From: Acanthaster planci
Lineage: Eukaryota > Echinodermata > Asteroidea > Valvatida > Acanthasteridae
NCBI RefSeq assembly: GCF_001949145.1
Contig: NW_019091359.1
Span: 3,871,981 to 3,902,992, forward strand
DNA length: 31,012 bases
Reading direction: 5' to 3'
Shown here in pieces: positions 10,561 to 22,930 of the stretch. The position numbers and the translations under genes are program-made. The notes beneath the pieces were generated by a model that searched no databases, was not told the origin of the DNA, and saw only the letters and a list, made by a program, of their open reading frames with translations. Each line of letters starts with the position of its first letter. Positions within the stretch are counted from its first letter, which is position 1.

Positions 10561-11555
10561 CCTTAAGTTTTCAGGGTAAATTTGATTTTCATTGTTTCAT
10601 GCAGTTATATACACATGTAGTTGATGCAGTTCTCTTCCGAGTAAGCACACATGGTACACTGTACCAGTAACTTCAGTAGCACTTTGTAGGAGTTGTGACC
10701 AGCTCTAGAAAAATGAGTAATACATGTACATGTAAGTCACCAGATTCAGGTCATGAGTTTTGATGTGGCTGGATTCTATACATCAAAAGCTACAATTTGA
10801 TATATGAATGGCCCCTGTAGTGCGGTGTGTTCCAGAGATAACGGTACATGTTTATAGACATTTGTACATCCACATTTTTGGATTCAATAAAAGCACTTTT
10901 CGAGAAAAAGCTCATAAAGTGTAGTGCTTGAAAACACAATGCTATATAGGATTTCTTACTGAATGATCCATTTTTCGTCTTTATCATCAGTACATGTATC
11001 CATGTTTGTAGTCACAAATTCTGAAAATATAAATAGAAACAATTAAAGGAAAAAAACACAAAAATCACATTTTGAAGAAATTTTGCCCTCTCCAAATAGA
11101 ACAGGCCATTACATGTTTTAGCATTGCCCGACTTATAGGCCTACATGTAATATCCTTTTTTGCAGAGCAGGTCACATTATACACATACTGTAGAGTACAG
11201 TACATGTACTTCAAAATTTCCTGTCATTGTCAGTGCACAATTTAGAAACAACTGTGCACATTGTAGCCAGATGTGTTTGTTCCGGTGCAAGTTGTTAATA
11301 TCAACAATGCCAAGTCCAAAGCCAACGCTGCATTGTACCAGCAGACGCCCTGTCAGTTCTACACTGCAGTCTGTTTGATTGATGGTACTTTCTGTCTAGG
11401 GTTATTTGCACCAGGGTGTGATCCTATTTGTTCATGTCTGTCGTAATACCAGTGGCATCCTTGGCTAACTCAATCTCTGTCAGTTCAGGTGCACATACAT
11501 GTATCTGTGCAGTAACATAGTTGGAGAGTTGAGACTAGCACAGACACAGCCAGTG

Positions 11556-11840
11556 TATCTACATGTACATACCGGTACATGTACATGTATGTACAATATG
11601 TACTGGGTACAATTACATGTACGTTCGTGTACTGGTATGTACATGTACATATACAGCCTACAGGGTACATACTGGTACATGTATATACTGGGTACAAGTA
11701 CAATGTGTACAGTATGTATGCGTGCACATGTACATGTATGGGCACATGCCATCAAAATACTTTGTAAGTACTTTCGTAGACTACACTCCAGGATTGAATG
11801 CCCAGTTACGGTACTGGTACCTACATGTACTGGTACATGT
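11556..11840. repeat. Long TACATGTA/TACCGGTA-rich block
   Basis: The block holds repeated TACATGTACAT with TACCGGTACATG and TACTGGTAC variants. Both strands read open for over 130 codons because the repeat lacks stops. No protein features are present. Confidence 0.8.
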
Positions 11841-13443
11841 ACTGCCGTTATAGTACACAGTTCATCAGTCCCTAAAATTTGCAATTTTCCCATTTGCAAT
11901 TTTATAAACCCCCCCGGCTCTCCTGTAGAATTACATGCCTTGATATACCGGTACCTGGTATTTTAGAATACAGTAAAATTGAAATTGTACTTGTAGAGTG
12001 AACAGTACCGTACATGTGGTTCATATACAGTACATGTACATAAAATAAAAGCAAGATTTTTCATGTCTTAGGAAGAATGAATCTTGGCTTTGAATTCTAA
12101 TCATCCATTTTTCTTTCTTACAACTAACAAAATATACTACCGGTATAAGTTTGCAGTTTGCATGTGTTGCGAATCACAAATCTATTGAAGTTTGCTGTAC
12201 TGCATACTGTAAAAAACAAAGTACATGTAAACGTCTTTCAGTAACAGCAGCAAGAATGCTAAACGACCAACTGTACAAATATAATCATTTCAAGAGTGAG
12301 TAACAAAAGATGAAAGAGATTTATAACTGCTTAAGTTTGACAGACAGCCACACATTCCTATACAGTTGGCCCTGATTATTATCCACTCACTGTATTTCTT
12401 CTCCCTATTCAGTTGTGAAAAATAGATCAGTGCCTGAGGGCCACAGATAGAATCATTTCTGACTGTCCCTTTGGAAGGTTATTTCTTTACCATGGCCTCT
12501 GGCATAAGAGGTTAATCTTAGGAATAGATCACTGGCATTGGCCTACACAGTACAAGTTATTTACACTTCCATGGAGGCAGTCCGGCAAAATTCAATCAGT
12601 CATGTTTTTTATTTTGCAGACCTGTATACAGGATTCCTTTCAAATTTTCACATTTGACACAATAAAACTGTAACTTCTTAATGTCTCCTCTCTACAGGTT
12701 TCTTCAAGCTTACATGTACATGTACAAGCTACCGGGTACAATGCCTAAGACCCCTTTAAGAAATCCTGTAATTAATTACCAGAATAAACTGGAGCACATG
12801 TACATACTGGATATGTGCATGTACGTATGCTGTCGTATGAATGAGTTGTGGCCCCATATGCTTGGAATACACTGTACATGTATTCCTTGGCCAAGTCTCT
12901 GGAGGTGCTAGGCTGCTTTCTGTACAAGTGCATCCAGTCCAAATGATCCAAATCCAGTTACTGGCTAGCATAGCAGTAGGATTTCCAATTATGTGTGGTT
13001 ATTAGCCTGGCTGTCATACTGATACAGGTACGTTATTGACAGTGCCGTTTGTCATCAGTGTACTTTTTTGTTCGTCTGGAGATGAATATGACAGACTGTT
13101 AGTGACTTCTGATTGATGTTTGAATCACATATTTGTAGGTGTGTACATGTACATGTGTAAGCCCTGTACATTCGTCATGTACAAAAGGAAACTATCAATA
13201 TCACATTACATGTACAGTGGACAAGAACATGGTAAAGTGTGACGTGAGTTCTTTACAATATCACTGTGTACACAAATGTACAATGTACCTGTAGAACGCA
13301 GTGCCAGTGTGGGGAAATCTTGTGACAGTGAATTGCTGTCAGTCAAACTTATCAAATTCCAAGGTTGCATGCATGCACAAAGAAAACTCTTCATAACCTG
13401 TCACAGTATATGTGTACAATGTACAGTACAAATACATGTACGT

Positions 13444-13922
13444 CAGGCCTCAACATTAAGTTTTTTAACTACATGTACTTGTCCATTGGGCAAGTAGCAT
13501 TGAAAATTTACTTGCCCAAGGTAAGATTTGATTTGCCCAAACCCTGGTTTAGTTGCTCATTGCTTCCTCAGAGAGTTCCTTCCTTCAACCAGTCACCATT
13601 GATGAAATTGCTATGCCAACCACTTGACATGAATGTACACATCACTCCCAATGGGACTCTGATGCATTATACATACATGTAAAAGTCCAGGCAACGGCTC
13701 TGTCTTTACCACTTTACGATTTTGCCTGGTGTCATACATGTATATGCAAAAAGTGCACACACAAGTACCAGGGAAAATTCACTAATTTTGAAGTCACAGC
13801 CACATGTAAAACAGTCTTCGAACTTCCGGCCTTCAAAGGGCAATTTGTCCTTAATATTTACTTGCCCAAAAGAAGAGATTACTTGTCCCTGGCAATTGGA
13901 CAACTGTTAATGTCGAGGCCTG
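13444..13922. mobile_element. Non-autonomous hAT-like DNA transposon
   Basis: The left end CAGGCCTCAACATTAAG (13444-13460) and the inverted right end (reading CAGGCCTCGACATTAAC from 13922 backward) form terminal inverted repeats with one mismatch in 16. The flanking 8-mers ATGTACGT (13436-13443) and ATGTACAT (13923-13930) differ at one base. An 8-bp target duplication and CAGG...CCTG ends are typical of the hAT superfamily. Just inside both ends are TTGTCC and TTGCCCA motifs in inverted orientation. At 479 bp with no transposase frame, it must have been moved by an enzyme supplied in trans. Confidence 0.7.
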
Positions 13923-14099
13923 ATGTACATGTATGTACATGTACATGTACAGTGTTTGCAGGGGCATATTTCACATCACTGCCAATCCATTCACATTTAT
14001 GAAAAGCTGCTGATGTGAATAGCATCCAAAACTCTTATTTGAATACAGTGTCAGTGTCAAGATCTCGGATTATGTACCGCAGCCAGATGTGATTATCTA

Positions 14100-14215
14100 T
14101 AACATACATGTACATTACATGAAAGTACGTTATGTATGTGTACGTACATGTATTTGTTCTGGTACATGTACAAGTACTGATACACATACCGTACGAGTAC
14201 GTACATGTACCTTAA
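14100..14215. repeat. TACATGTA-rich block
   Basis: ACATACATGTACATTACATG is followed by GTACGTACATG and TACCGTACGAGTACGTAC. These are mixed palindromic GTAC/CATG steps without other structure. Confidence 0.65.
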
Positions 14216-15439
14216 GTTAACAGCTCTCCATTGAAGAGCCATCAGACTCCAAGTTCCTCTAAAAGAATCCACTTGCTTGAGCAATACTGTATATGACAAG
14301 CCATGGGGAATATTTTCTAATTTAATGAAATTCTCTTCTACTTCTTGCTTTCCTCCTGCTGGCATGCTTTCTTGGCTCACCATATGCTGTCACCTGAAAC
14401 ACGTCCTACCTCACAGCATTTGGAGAATTCCCAAAGATTTTTAATATTGATACAGATAGCTCTAAGGGATTTGACAACAGTCCCCTACCTGCACTTACCA
14501 TAAACATGTACTACATTAATTATTGATAATACCGGTAGTTTCAATTTTCAATCTCTCTCTTTTTCAACATGCCTTCAGCATTTTTTCTGATGTGTTGTGT
14601 TTTGCAGGAACTTTGTGTTGAGATTTGAAATTGTATTCTCTTTATCAAATTGTTTACGTTCAAATTGAGTGTGTACATGTACAGACACATGTAGAATTTC
14701 TTACCAATAGCGATGACATGTCTGCTACATGTACGTTGTACGAAAATGTGTAGCACTTGTATGCAAGTGTACATATACGTGTAATTTGAAAGACAAAGGT
14801 ATCAAGTACATTGTATAAAAAACAAAAATTGTATGGCTCAGTTGCATGTGCTGGTACATTTACAAACATGTGCAACGGTAGTTCCAAATTGTTAGAACAA
14901 TGTGAATAAAATATCAAATTTATGTTGATCCTGCCTGTTGTGGGCTGAACTGTAGTGTTACTGATTAACAGGTGTTTATATCAGTTGTGAAGATCCATTA
15001 TCCAGTAGCATTACATGTACATGGGATACGACTTTCCCAATTCTTGGTCTATGGCATTGTTTAGGTATTCATTACCAAAGTGCACTCAAGGAGAGTGCAT
15101 TACTGACAAAGTGAAATTGTACCCGGTACATGTAGCCTTACCACTGATGGCTGTGAAATCATCAGGAATATTCTCAATGATATGGTGAGCAGAATAGTAA
15201 CCTGGTACTGGATTACATTACATGTACAGTATCTAGTGGTGCAGGATGGACTAATGCACAAATTGGCAAATTTTTGGCTAAGGACATGTGCCATGATACA
15301 TACTTCTGAAGTACAGTGCCTGTAAAATACGGCATACTGTGATTCCATGAATCTACTGGCATTTTGACATTGCTGAAGATGATGGTGTGTGACATTGAAA
15401 GAATGTACATGTATGTGTACATGCTAACGGTATCTAAAA

Positions 15440-15540
15440 TTGATAAGATGAAATTCTTGCATGTCTGATAAAGTTGTCAACAGGCGGTACTTGTAGTAGT
15501 TTGATGAGATAAAACTGTTGCATGTCTGACGAAGTTGTAG
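15440..15540. repeat. Direct repeat of about 40 bp
   Basis: A segment running TTGATAAGATGAAATTCTTG and then CATGTCTGATAAAGTTGT (about 15440-15478) recurs with a few substitutions at about 15500-15539. The spacer is about 20 bp. Local duplication, no further function seen. Confidence 0.65.
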
Positions 15541-15604
15541 ATCCCCAATACATGTATCGGTACCAGAACGATGCCCCTGCACTGTGTACATTACTTTTCT
15601 GCAG

Positions 15605-15860
15605 TATGTACATGTACATGTATGAACATGTACCACGGTGCCATTATGAGACTGTCTGGAAAGTTTAGACTGTACATGTGCAGTGTACAGTACAGTACCA
15701 TACCGGTACATGCACACATTGTACATGTACATACTGTGCATGGTTCATGTATCGGTACATATACTAACATGTATACATGTACATGTACAATACATGTACA
15801 TCTACCGGTGCACGTACATTTATTTTGTACACGTGTGCACTTGTATTGGTACACTGTACA
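15605..15860. repeat. TACATGTA/TACCGGTA-rich block
   Basis: Dense GTACATGTAC, TACCGGTAC, TATACATGTACA and GTGCACGTAC palindromes. All apparent coding potential here (up to 166 codons on +) is repeat-derived, rich in Cys, Thr, His and Val. Confidence 0.75.
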
Positions 15861-16304
15861 TCCACAAGTACCTGGCAAAAGTTTGGTTTTCTTACATTCG
15901 TGGGTTACTTTTTCTCCTTTGAAAATAGAAGAGTTTATTTACTGGTACAAGGTGCATACCGGTACATGTACATTGTGTACACAGCCCAAGTTGAAGGATG
16001 CAGATCCTCTTCATCAAGAGTCTACATTGAGACATGTTGGTACTTGTAGGCATACATGTACTGTGTTGTGAATTTCTCTGCAGTGCAATTGTCTTTAATT
16101 TTTCTTGGGGGGGAGGGAGAGTTTGCTCAATTTAAATGAGATCATTTGTTTGATGTTCCAAAGTTACACTGCTACCTTTATTTTAAACATGCCTACCTGT
16201 ACACGGTACAGTGTGCCGACTGCCAATTTTTTTTTTACTGTCAGTGTATTTTTGAGAATTTAAGTGGTTTTGGAACTTTTTCCTTGCCCTTTTTCTGTGT
16301 GCAG

Positions 16305-16399
16305 TCCAAACTGTTGGCTGGGGACCTCCTTGACCTTGTTGTCTCCTACTTCAGTCTGAAAGAGAAGGAATACTTTGGCCTTGCCTGTGCTGATGAAAT
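16305..16399 (+). CDS. FRMD4: FRMD4 exon 2 (FERM F1 lobe)
   Basis: The exon encodes 31 full codons plus two bases (AT) of a split codon, which becomes Ile-54 after joining to exon 3. It reads SKLLAGDLLDLVVSYF, then SLKEKEYFGLACADE. The acceptor is a long pyrimidine tract ending TGTGTGCAG and the donor is AT|GTAAGT, in phase 2. The LKEKEYFG core and the L-L-D-L-V pattern are hallmarks of the FRMD4A/FRMD4B F1 lobe, where the vertebrate sequence is PKLLAKELLDLVASHF and then NLKEKEYFG. These residues cover the F1 helix and following strands, about residues 23-53 of the predicted protein. Exon 1 ends in phase 0 and this exon begins on a whole codon, so the frame is kept. Confidence 0.92.
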
Positions 16400-16794
16400 G
16401 TAAGTACAAGTTTGTACATGTGGAGAAGACACACATCATGTTTAGAATGGAATCAATTACATGTAAATTGGAACTGATAGTATTTTCATATTCTGTTATA
16501 TTGAATACGGTGTATACCAGTACACTGGTACATGTGTATCGTGAGTAATTTTAGTATGAACAGGAAAATGTAATGTACATGTACATACTAGAGCGTGTAT
16601 AGTCAGGAAAATTGGAGGATTGATTTTTTGTTTTCTTGGCTGAAATTGAGAACCCTTTTGACAGTCTTGATCAGTCTTGTGGTTTGAGACAGATAATTAA
16701 AACTTTTGGTTTGAGACAACTAGATCATTATTGGTGTAAACTGATACGTTGTGTCTATCACTGATTCTGATTTTCTGAGACCTTGGCTACATGT

Positions 16795-17050
16795 GCAGGT
16801 ACATGTACTGTACATGTACATACATGTACAATGTATAAATGCACCTTTATGTGTGAGAAATCAGTTTCATGTGTTCAGTCCTATCTCGTATAAACTACAT
16901 ATTTTCCAGTATGTACATGTATATGTACACTTCAATATATCAAACACTTGCAAAGACTTCATTCAGATGTACATGTACATGTACTGTACCATACACACAA
17001 TGTGCATGTACATGTACATACATATCGGTACATGTACATGTACATGTATA
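16795..17050. repeat. TACATGTA-rich block downstream of exon 2
   Basis: It starts about 400 bp after the exon 2 donor, with runs such as CATGTACATGTACATGTA near 17030-17048 and GTACATGTACATACATG near 16812. The exon itself and its immediate flanks are free of the motif. Confidence 0.75.
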
Positions 17051-18534
17051 GTGATTAGTGGCTATAGTTTTGTATATGCAAGTGACTATAAATTCTCAGT
17101 TTTACTGGTAAATCTATGATAAAAACCAGCTATAGAAATGTACATGTACCTACTGGATCACACGTGTTCGTGTACATGTATATAGCACAGAAAGGTACCG
17201 GTACATGCATGATTATAGTGTGTTAGTGCTCAGTTGCATTGAAATTCACCAAGTAAAAACAAGGAAAAAGTAAGGTTTAAGCAGTTGTACTGTAATTTGT
17301 GTAAAGTGTAAACTAATACCTCTTTCAGTATGCTAGACTTCACCTGTACATGAAGCCAGACAATTACAGTGCCAACTGCTCTCAGTAACTTGAGGAATAA
17401 ATGCATGTCATCTAAATAAATGAGAATATAATGTTACTCTCCTTATTCACTTGGCCGAAGGCAATACGAGCAAAAGGGTGCATATTTTCTGAGAGTCCTC
17501 AGCAAGACCTGGTTCAATTTAGAAGAATCTGATTCGCTGAGGTTAGACATCTGGTGTTTAAGCTTTAACATTTAGATGTTTGTTCCAAAATTGTTGATTA
17601 AAGGAAGGGTGCAAATGAACATTGCTGACAACTTGTCATTCATGGGGATCAACTGTGCTGAGTATGTGTGCATGTACATGTACCGTACATTGATTGAAGT
17701 GACTCTGCTCTCGATTAGTTTAATATTTTTGACTTGCTTTACATGTACATGTAGTTCTGTTACTGGTAGCCCAACTTTAATTTTGGTACTGTAGCTTGTG
17801 TTTCATCTCAAAATAGAAACTTTTTTGTTTGAAAATTCTTTTTTGAAGTACCGATGCATGTATACATGTACATTGTACATGTAGGCGTACATGTACCGGT
17901 ACATGTACATGTATGTACCTGCAGCATTCTGAATTTCTGATACCAGTGATATTGAAACGTACATGTATTTTCAGGAAACCTAGACAAAGTTGTGCAAAAA
18001 CTTACATGCAAGTGATTGCTTTCATAATTGGCTCAAAATAGTGTCCATTTCAAAACAAAATAAAGAAAACTGTTCATAATTCCTATCAAACGCCATAAGT
18101 TGTGTGTACATTTGTGTACAGTTCTTGTGTATAAACAGCTTTGCTGTTTTAATTGGAACAAAACCTGTTTAAGGCTCAAGTATGGTATCACACAGGACAT
18201 GTAAGCTACACTACCGCTACATGTAAATCATTTTCCTGTTATATTATCATTGCCATATTATCCAATTCCCCCCTCCAGCTGTGAAAGAATTACATGTACC
18301 GGAAGTTGTTACTGAAGAATCAATATTTTGTCAAATTAATTTCATGGACCAGTACTGGAATGGGTCAACATATTTTGAACTTTTTGGAGATACATGTACG
18401 TACATGTACCGGTACTTGTTGGTATATGTACTGTATCATACCGGTATGTGCATGTAAGGGCTACGATATGTATTTGTTTAAGCTGATTTTGGAGTAAAAG
18501 GGTTGAAGCTACATACATTGTAGATACATGTACA

Positions 18535-18695
18535 NNNNNNNNNNNNNNNNNNNNNNNNNNNNNNNNNNNNNNNNNNNNNNNNNNNNNNNNNNNNNNNNNN
18601 NNNNNNNNNNNNNNNNNNNNNNNNNNNNNNNNNNNNNNNNNNNNNNNNNNNNNNNNNNNNNNNNNNNNNNNNNNNNNNNNNNNNNNNNNNNNNNN
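18535..18695. other. Assembly gap (161 Ns)
   Basis: The gap is preceded by GATACATGTACA and followed by TGTACAGTGTACC, so it sits inside a TACATGTA tract. An assembler probably failed across the self-complementary repeat. The true length is unknown. Confidence 0.95.
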
Positions 18696-21028
18696 TGTAC
18701 AGTGTACCAGTAGAGACTGATAGATGGGGAGGAATGCAATCTCAAGAAAACTCCTGTACAACCCATAAGAATTACACATCAGTTGAGGCAAAATTTTACA
18801 TACACCTGGTGGAACAAAAATAGTTTTCCTCGAATTTCACAACTTCACTCATTTCAGGAGGACAAACAAAATGGGTCTCTACTTAATGTACAGGGTATGC
18901 TGCATATGCATCATAGAAAACTCCCAGAGACACATGATTCATATTTATATTACAAGAAATCAAACTTTTACATGTACATGTATACATGTACTCCAACCCT
19001 GATATTAAGTGCCACTTTCTGTATTTTTTGTCACATGTCATAGTCGCAGTGGACCACTTTCTGAAGTGTTATTAAATGACAATAAGGGGGTAGATGTAAA
19101 TTTTCACTAAATGATTTTTCAGAAATATTAATATTTTGAACTATAATACCCGATAAATGTCTCTGAGTATTGAGAAATACACACTATGAACATTAACTTG
19201 AGATACAGTTTGTCTGACGTCACACAGAAAAGTAGGCAAAATTATTTCAAACAGCGAACGATTGAGGAAAACCTTTTTTCTCCCAAGTTTTTGTACTGGT
19301 ACACTTTTTGCCCCAACTGTATACATGTACATAAAGATCGTCATTATCCCAAACTCAGCATTAAAAATACCGGTGCAAATCTGCAAGTATTACACTTGCA
19401 TTTTTGTTTTTTTATTGTCTCTGAACTAGTATTTTGCTTCCATAGGGATAGTAAGGAAGTGTACATGTATGTTAATACTGTACATGTACATGTATGGTAC
19501 ATGTACCTGTACGGTATTAACACCTGTAAAAGCCTTTCTTCCAACCCGGTAACTGCTTTTTAAAATCTTAACAATGCAGTGATCGTCATGAAGTCATCCA
19601 GTCACCACTGATACTTGACCATATTGCTCATCAGTGATTTTGTCCCATGTGTCATTGAGCCTGTACATGACTCAGACTGCTTAGGCCTGCTTCACTGGTC
19701 ACTAATCTGAAGCCTGGCAGTCCGTCCTTGTTTATATTTGGCCACCGGACTCCCCTTCCTCCTCATTGCCACTTCTGTTTCCTTAGAGTTATTCCGAATG
19801 GCTATTTACATGTACATCTTCACAAGTTTCAGGACATCAATCAGTTTCAGCATCTCATTTACACAAGCAGTTGCTCTGCCAACCGGTATATCGTATGGGA
19901 CTATGGTACTTGTAGCTGAAGAGAACAGAGGGTCTTGATGATTTGTGGTCTCATCTGTTTGATCGTGGTTGGATGGAGAAGCCATTCTCGTTTAACTGAA
20001 CAGTCCACAGACTGTTTGCTTATTTTTTACTGCCTTGAAGTTCCTAAATCAAAATTGGAACTCACATGTTGTGCCAAGTACACGTAAAAATGCCAAGAAT
20101 TGCCTCAACTGTTAATTTTGTGATTTGAAAAAATCTTTTAAAACTCATATCGTATTTTGTCAGATTTCTTTGAAAAGAATACATGTAGGTACCGTAAAAC
20201 AAAATATTTTTCCTTAAAACAAATACATTTTTCTGGAAACTATCAAAATACATAAATGCCACAACCCTTGAATTAAGAATTATTATTTGAGTAATTTTTT
20301 TTGCCCAGTGCATACTGGTAGTTGGTTTTCATAAATGTTAATATTGAAGGTCAAAGGATTACTTGCAATTATCCCAAAACAAACTTCATGAGTACAGTAC
20401 AATATGTACAAGTTTACAAATTATACAATGTCATATTGTATCATTTGCTTAGACTTGAAACATCCTTTGAAATTGATGTAACCTTAACCCTTTAATAGGT
20501 TTACTTTAATATGCCATTGTCACTGGAATGAGAAAAATGGCAAATGAGAACAATTGACAGGGATACGGTTTTGTTTGCATTTAAACATTTGATATTCTTG
20601 AGACTTGTACATGTACATTTGATATTCTTGTTTATTTAAAACATGTTTGTTTGATGTCTGCTTCTGAACACTCTAATATAAGAACAGAGGACATGCAAGA
20701 AAGGGATGTGACATGATCTGCCCGTCTTGCTCGTAAAACTACCGGTATCATTTTGAAAAGTACCAATATGGGCAAAACAATGAGCGAAGCTAAGGATGGC
20801 AGCGCATTCAGTGCGCATTACACACAACGCACTTACTGGTACTTTGCCTGTATTTGTTTACATGTGCTCCCAAAATACGTTCGCTCTTTTGGTCTTTGGT
20901 ACTGCTATCTCTCTTCCTTCAAATGTTGCAACCACATTGTTTCAAATCCCTAAGGGCCAGATAAAGTAAATAGAGGATTTTTTACAATCAAAAAATGGCT
21001 TTGTTGACTTTTAGGGATGGAATTCTTC

Positions 21029-21075
21029 AACTGTGGGTAAATTCCTTATATTGAGGGGTGAATTTGCCCATAGTT
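21029..21075. repeat. Imperfect inverted repeat
   Basis: AACTGTGGGTAAATTC at 21029-21044 pairs with GAATTTGCCCATAGTT at 21060-21075, with two mismatches in 16 and a loop of 15 nt. It is possibly a remnant of a foldback element. Confidence 0.6.
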
Positions 21076-21534
21076 TTGATTTAGTCGGGCGCTGTGGAGA
21101 TCATGAAAACTCCCTGTGGTTTTGAATAGGACCTGGCAGTCTACTCGTGTGTGTCTGTGGACATGATTCACAGTTAGAAGTGAGCCCTCTGTTGTTAAAG
21201 TCAAGTCTGATTTGCTATTATCTCTGTTAACCGTACATGTACATGTATTGGTACATGTAGTAATTACTGTGTACTTGTATGGTGCCCTCTGTTGACAGTG
21301 CCACATTCGAAAGTTATTAAATAATCATGTACCACTATGTAGTGTACGTGTACATGTATGTGTACTGTACAGTATATTTGTACACATACCTGTACGTACA
21401 CTATCCCTACAGGGTACCGGGTACATTTTACATGTGTACGGGTACTAGTACCTGAGTGTGTTTCACCTGAACTACATGTATTCCTCCATGCCTGAACCAT
21501 CTGCCTTGTTTATTATTTTGATAGTTGTTTTCCA

Positions 21535-21860
21535 GGTACATGTACATTGTACATGCCATTAGCATACATGTACATACATGTAAACTTGTTTGTACATGTA
21601 CACATATACTGGCACATGTACTGTGAAGGTGAAATTTTTTATATTTTTCCAACAGTTTTTACATTGTACATGTACATGTACATGTACCATACTGGAGTAC
21701 AGTGCATTTACATACCGGTACAGTGCATCCACGAATAAAACAGAACATTTACGGTACATGTAATTGTACATGTATGAGCCACGGTGCACAGGCGGCAGCT
21801 TTTGCACGTAGATGTACATACGGTACATGTATACCATACTCTTTTTATTTAAATGCAAGA
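21535..21860. repeat. TACATGTA-rich block
   Basis: It includes the run TTGTACATGTACATGTACATG near 21664-21685, the motif TACCGGTAC at about 21714 and several ACGGTACATGTA variants. No coding content. Confidence 0.75.
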
Positions 21861-22752
21861 TTTTGTGAGGTGTTTCATCTATTCTTTATGGTATTTCCCC
21901 AGATGACTACGGTAGACTTAGTGTGCTTTGATTTCTGAGTAAATGTCAAACAGTTTCTATTCAATCATGATCAATATGTAGGCCTGGTATCCTGCCCTGT
22001 GTTTAGCATATTTTAGCAAAGCCATGGTTACACTGTGTATGTATGCTGGCTGAGTCCGTATGGTGCAGCTGTTGTGTTGTTTTAGGTGTTTTGTGCCTCG
22101 CATGCTATACCCTTGTATTGTGTGTGTATAATATTAGATTCAATGCTCACATTTCCTAACTTGTAAAGGTTATTTGTGCAAGATGATCTTTTGAAGGTTT
22201 AAATTACCTACATGTACATGTACTGGTAGTGGTACGGTACATGTATATTCCGATATGTACGTGTACTGGTAGGCCTATCATATTTTCCAGAAAGATGAAA
22301 CAATTTTTATAGAATGAGAATAGTACCGGTTCGCCTATATTTATTTCTACAAACCAGCAACTCGACAGATATTTAAAATACATTGTATATACTTTTTTCA
22401 CAAGCTCAACACTCAACAGAAGTCTATACATATGTAGCAAGGTATGAGATGGAGAGAACCCCCCCTGCTTTGTGTTGGTCATTGTCTCGCAGGAATCTGG
22501 GGAATTCCTTTCAGACATCTTGGGGGGGGGGATGTGTTAAGTAACAATAGTCTGGAATGTGTATAGGGATTGGACATGTTGGGGGGTACCCCTCGGTCTC
22601 ATTTCTTGCTAGGTATAAAAGTCATAGAGGCAGCCATTGCATGCACAGGTACATGTACTGTATGAGCTCTTACATCATACATGTACTGCACTTTGTACCT
22701 GTAAATGTTCCTTTTAACAAAAATTTAAGCATTGTTGTTTCTCTTATTTCAG

Positions 22753-22930
22753 AGGTCATTACAACTGGTTACAGCTTGACCGCAAGGTTCTAGACCACGA
22801 GTTCCTGCCAAGAACCGGAACCCTCATCCTTTACTTTCAAGTTCAGTTCTTTTGTGAGAGTATAGCACATCTCAGGGATAGCATCACTATTGAACTATTT
22901 TATCTTCAGGCAAAGAATTCTATCTTCAAG
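22753..22930 (+). CDS. FRMD4: FRMD4 exon 3 (end of F1 lobe, start of F2 lobe)
   Basis: One base completes the split codon from exon 2 and 59 codons follow, about residues 54-113. The acceptor is TCTCTTATTTCAG and the donor is AAG|GTGAGT in phase 0. The start GHYNWLQLDRKVLDHEF matches the vertebrate GHLNWLQLDRRVLEHDF segment. The middle, LILYFQVQFFCESIAHLRD, matches the conserved L-Y-F-x-V-x-F linker between F1 and F2. The end, TIELFYLQAKNSIFK, is the first F2 helix (vertebrate TIELFFLNAKSCIYK). No stop or frameshift is present. This is the most informative exon for identification: the Trp in NWLQLDR, the YF-x-V-x-F strand and the IELF-L-x-A-K helix all fall in the expected order and spacing. 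Confidence 0.95.

Larger units (their letters stand above)
7888..16304 (+). other. FRMD4 intron 1 (about 8.4 kb)
   Basis: It begins GTATGC and ends TGTGTGCAG. No further coding segment with recognisable homology was found. It holds GGGTACCC-rich patches (about 8410-8420 and 8830-8875), the duplicated unit at 9161-9451, dense TACATGTA/TACCGGTA blocks, the hAT-like element at 13444-13922 and a 40-bp direct repeat at about 15440-15540. The long apparent reading frames with alternating Met-Tyr, Val-His or Cys-Thr residues are translations of the (TACATG)n repeat. Confidence 0.85.
16400..22752 (+). other. FRMD4 intron 2 (about 6.35 kb, contains gap)
   Basis: The borders are GTAAGT and TTATTTCAG. 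The content is AT-rich unique sequence interrupted by TACATGTA blocks (16795-17050, 17855-17920, 18385-18465, 19460-19515, 21230-21470, 21535-21860, 22205-22275), a 161-base gap, a duplicated ACATTTGATATTCTTG (20585-20600 and 20615-20630) and an imperfect hairpin at 21029-21075. The segment at 19738-19935 reads open with hydrophobic residues, but no exon borders are convincing. Confidence 0.85.

Noticed and set aside
11480-11966. Overlapping open frames of 139-155 codons on both strands
   Set aside because: (TACATG)n and TACCGGTA lack stop codons in most frames on both strands. The symmetry between strands shows a repeat artefact.
12420-12560. Possible exon in intron 1
   Set aside because: Non-repetitive, but it reads with stops in all frames near candidate borders and adds nothing to the FERM domain, which is already continuous from exon 1 to exon 2.
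15571-16071. 166-codon open frame on the + strand in intron 1
   Set aside because: Half of it is repeat-coded CTCT/VHVH sequence; no homology recognised and no splice signals fit.
18342-18791. 149-codon open frame on the minus strand
   Set aside because: It is open only because it crosses 161 Ns.
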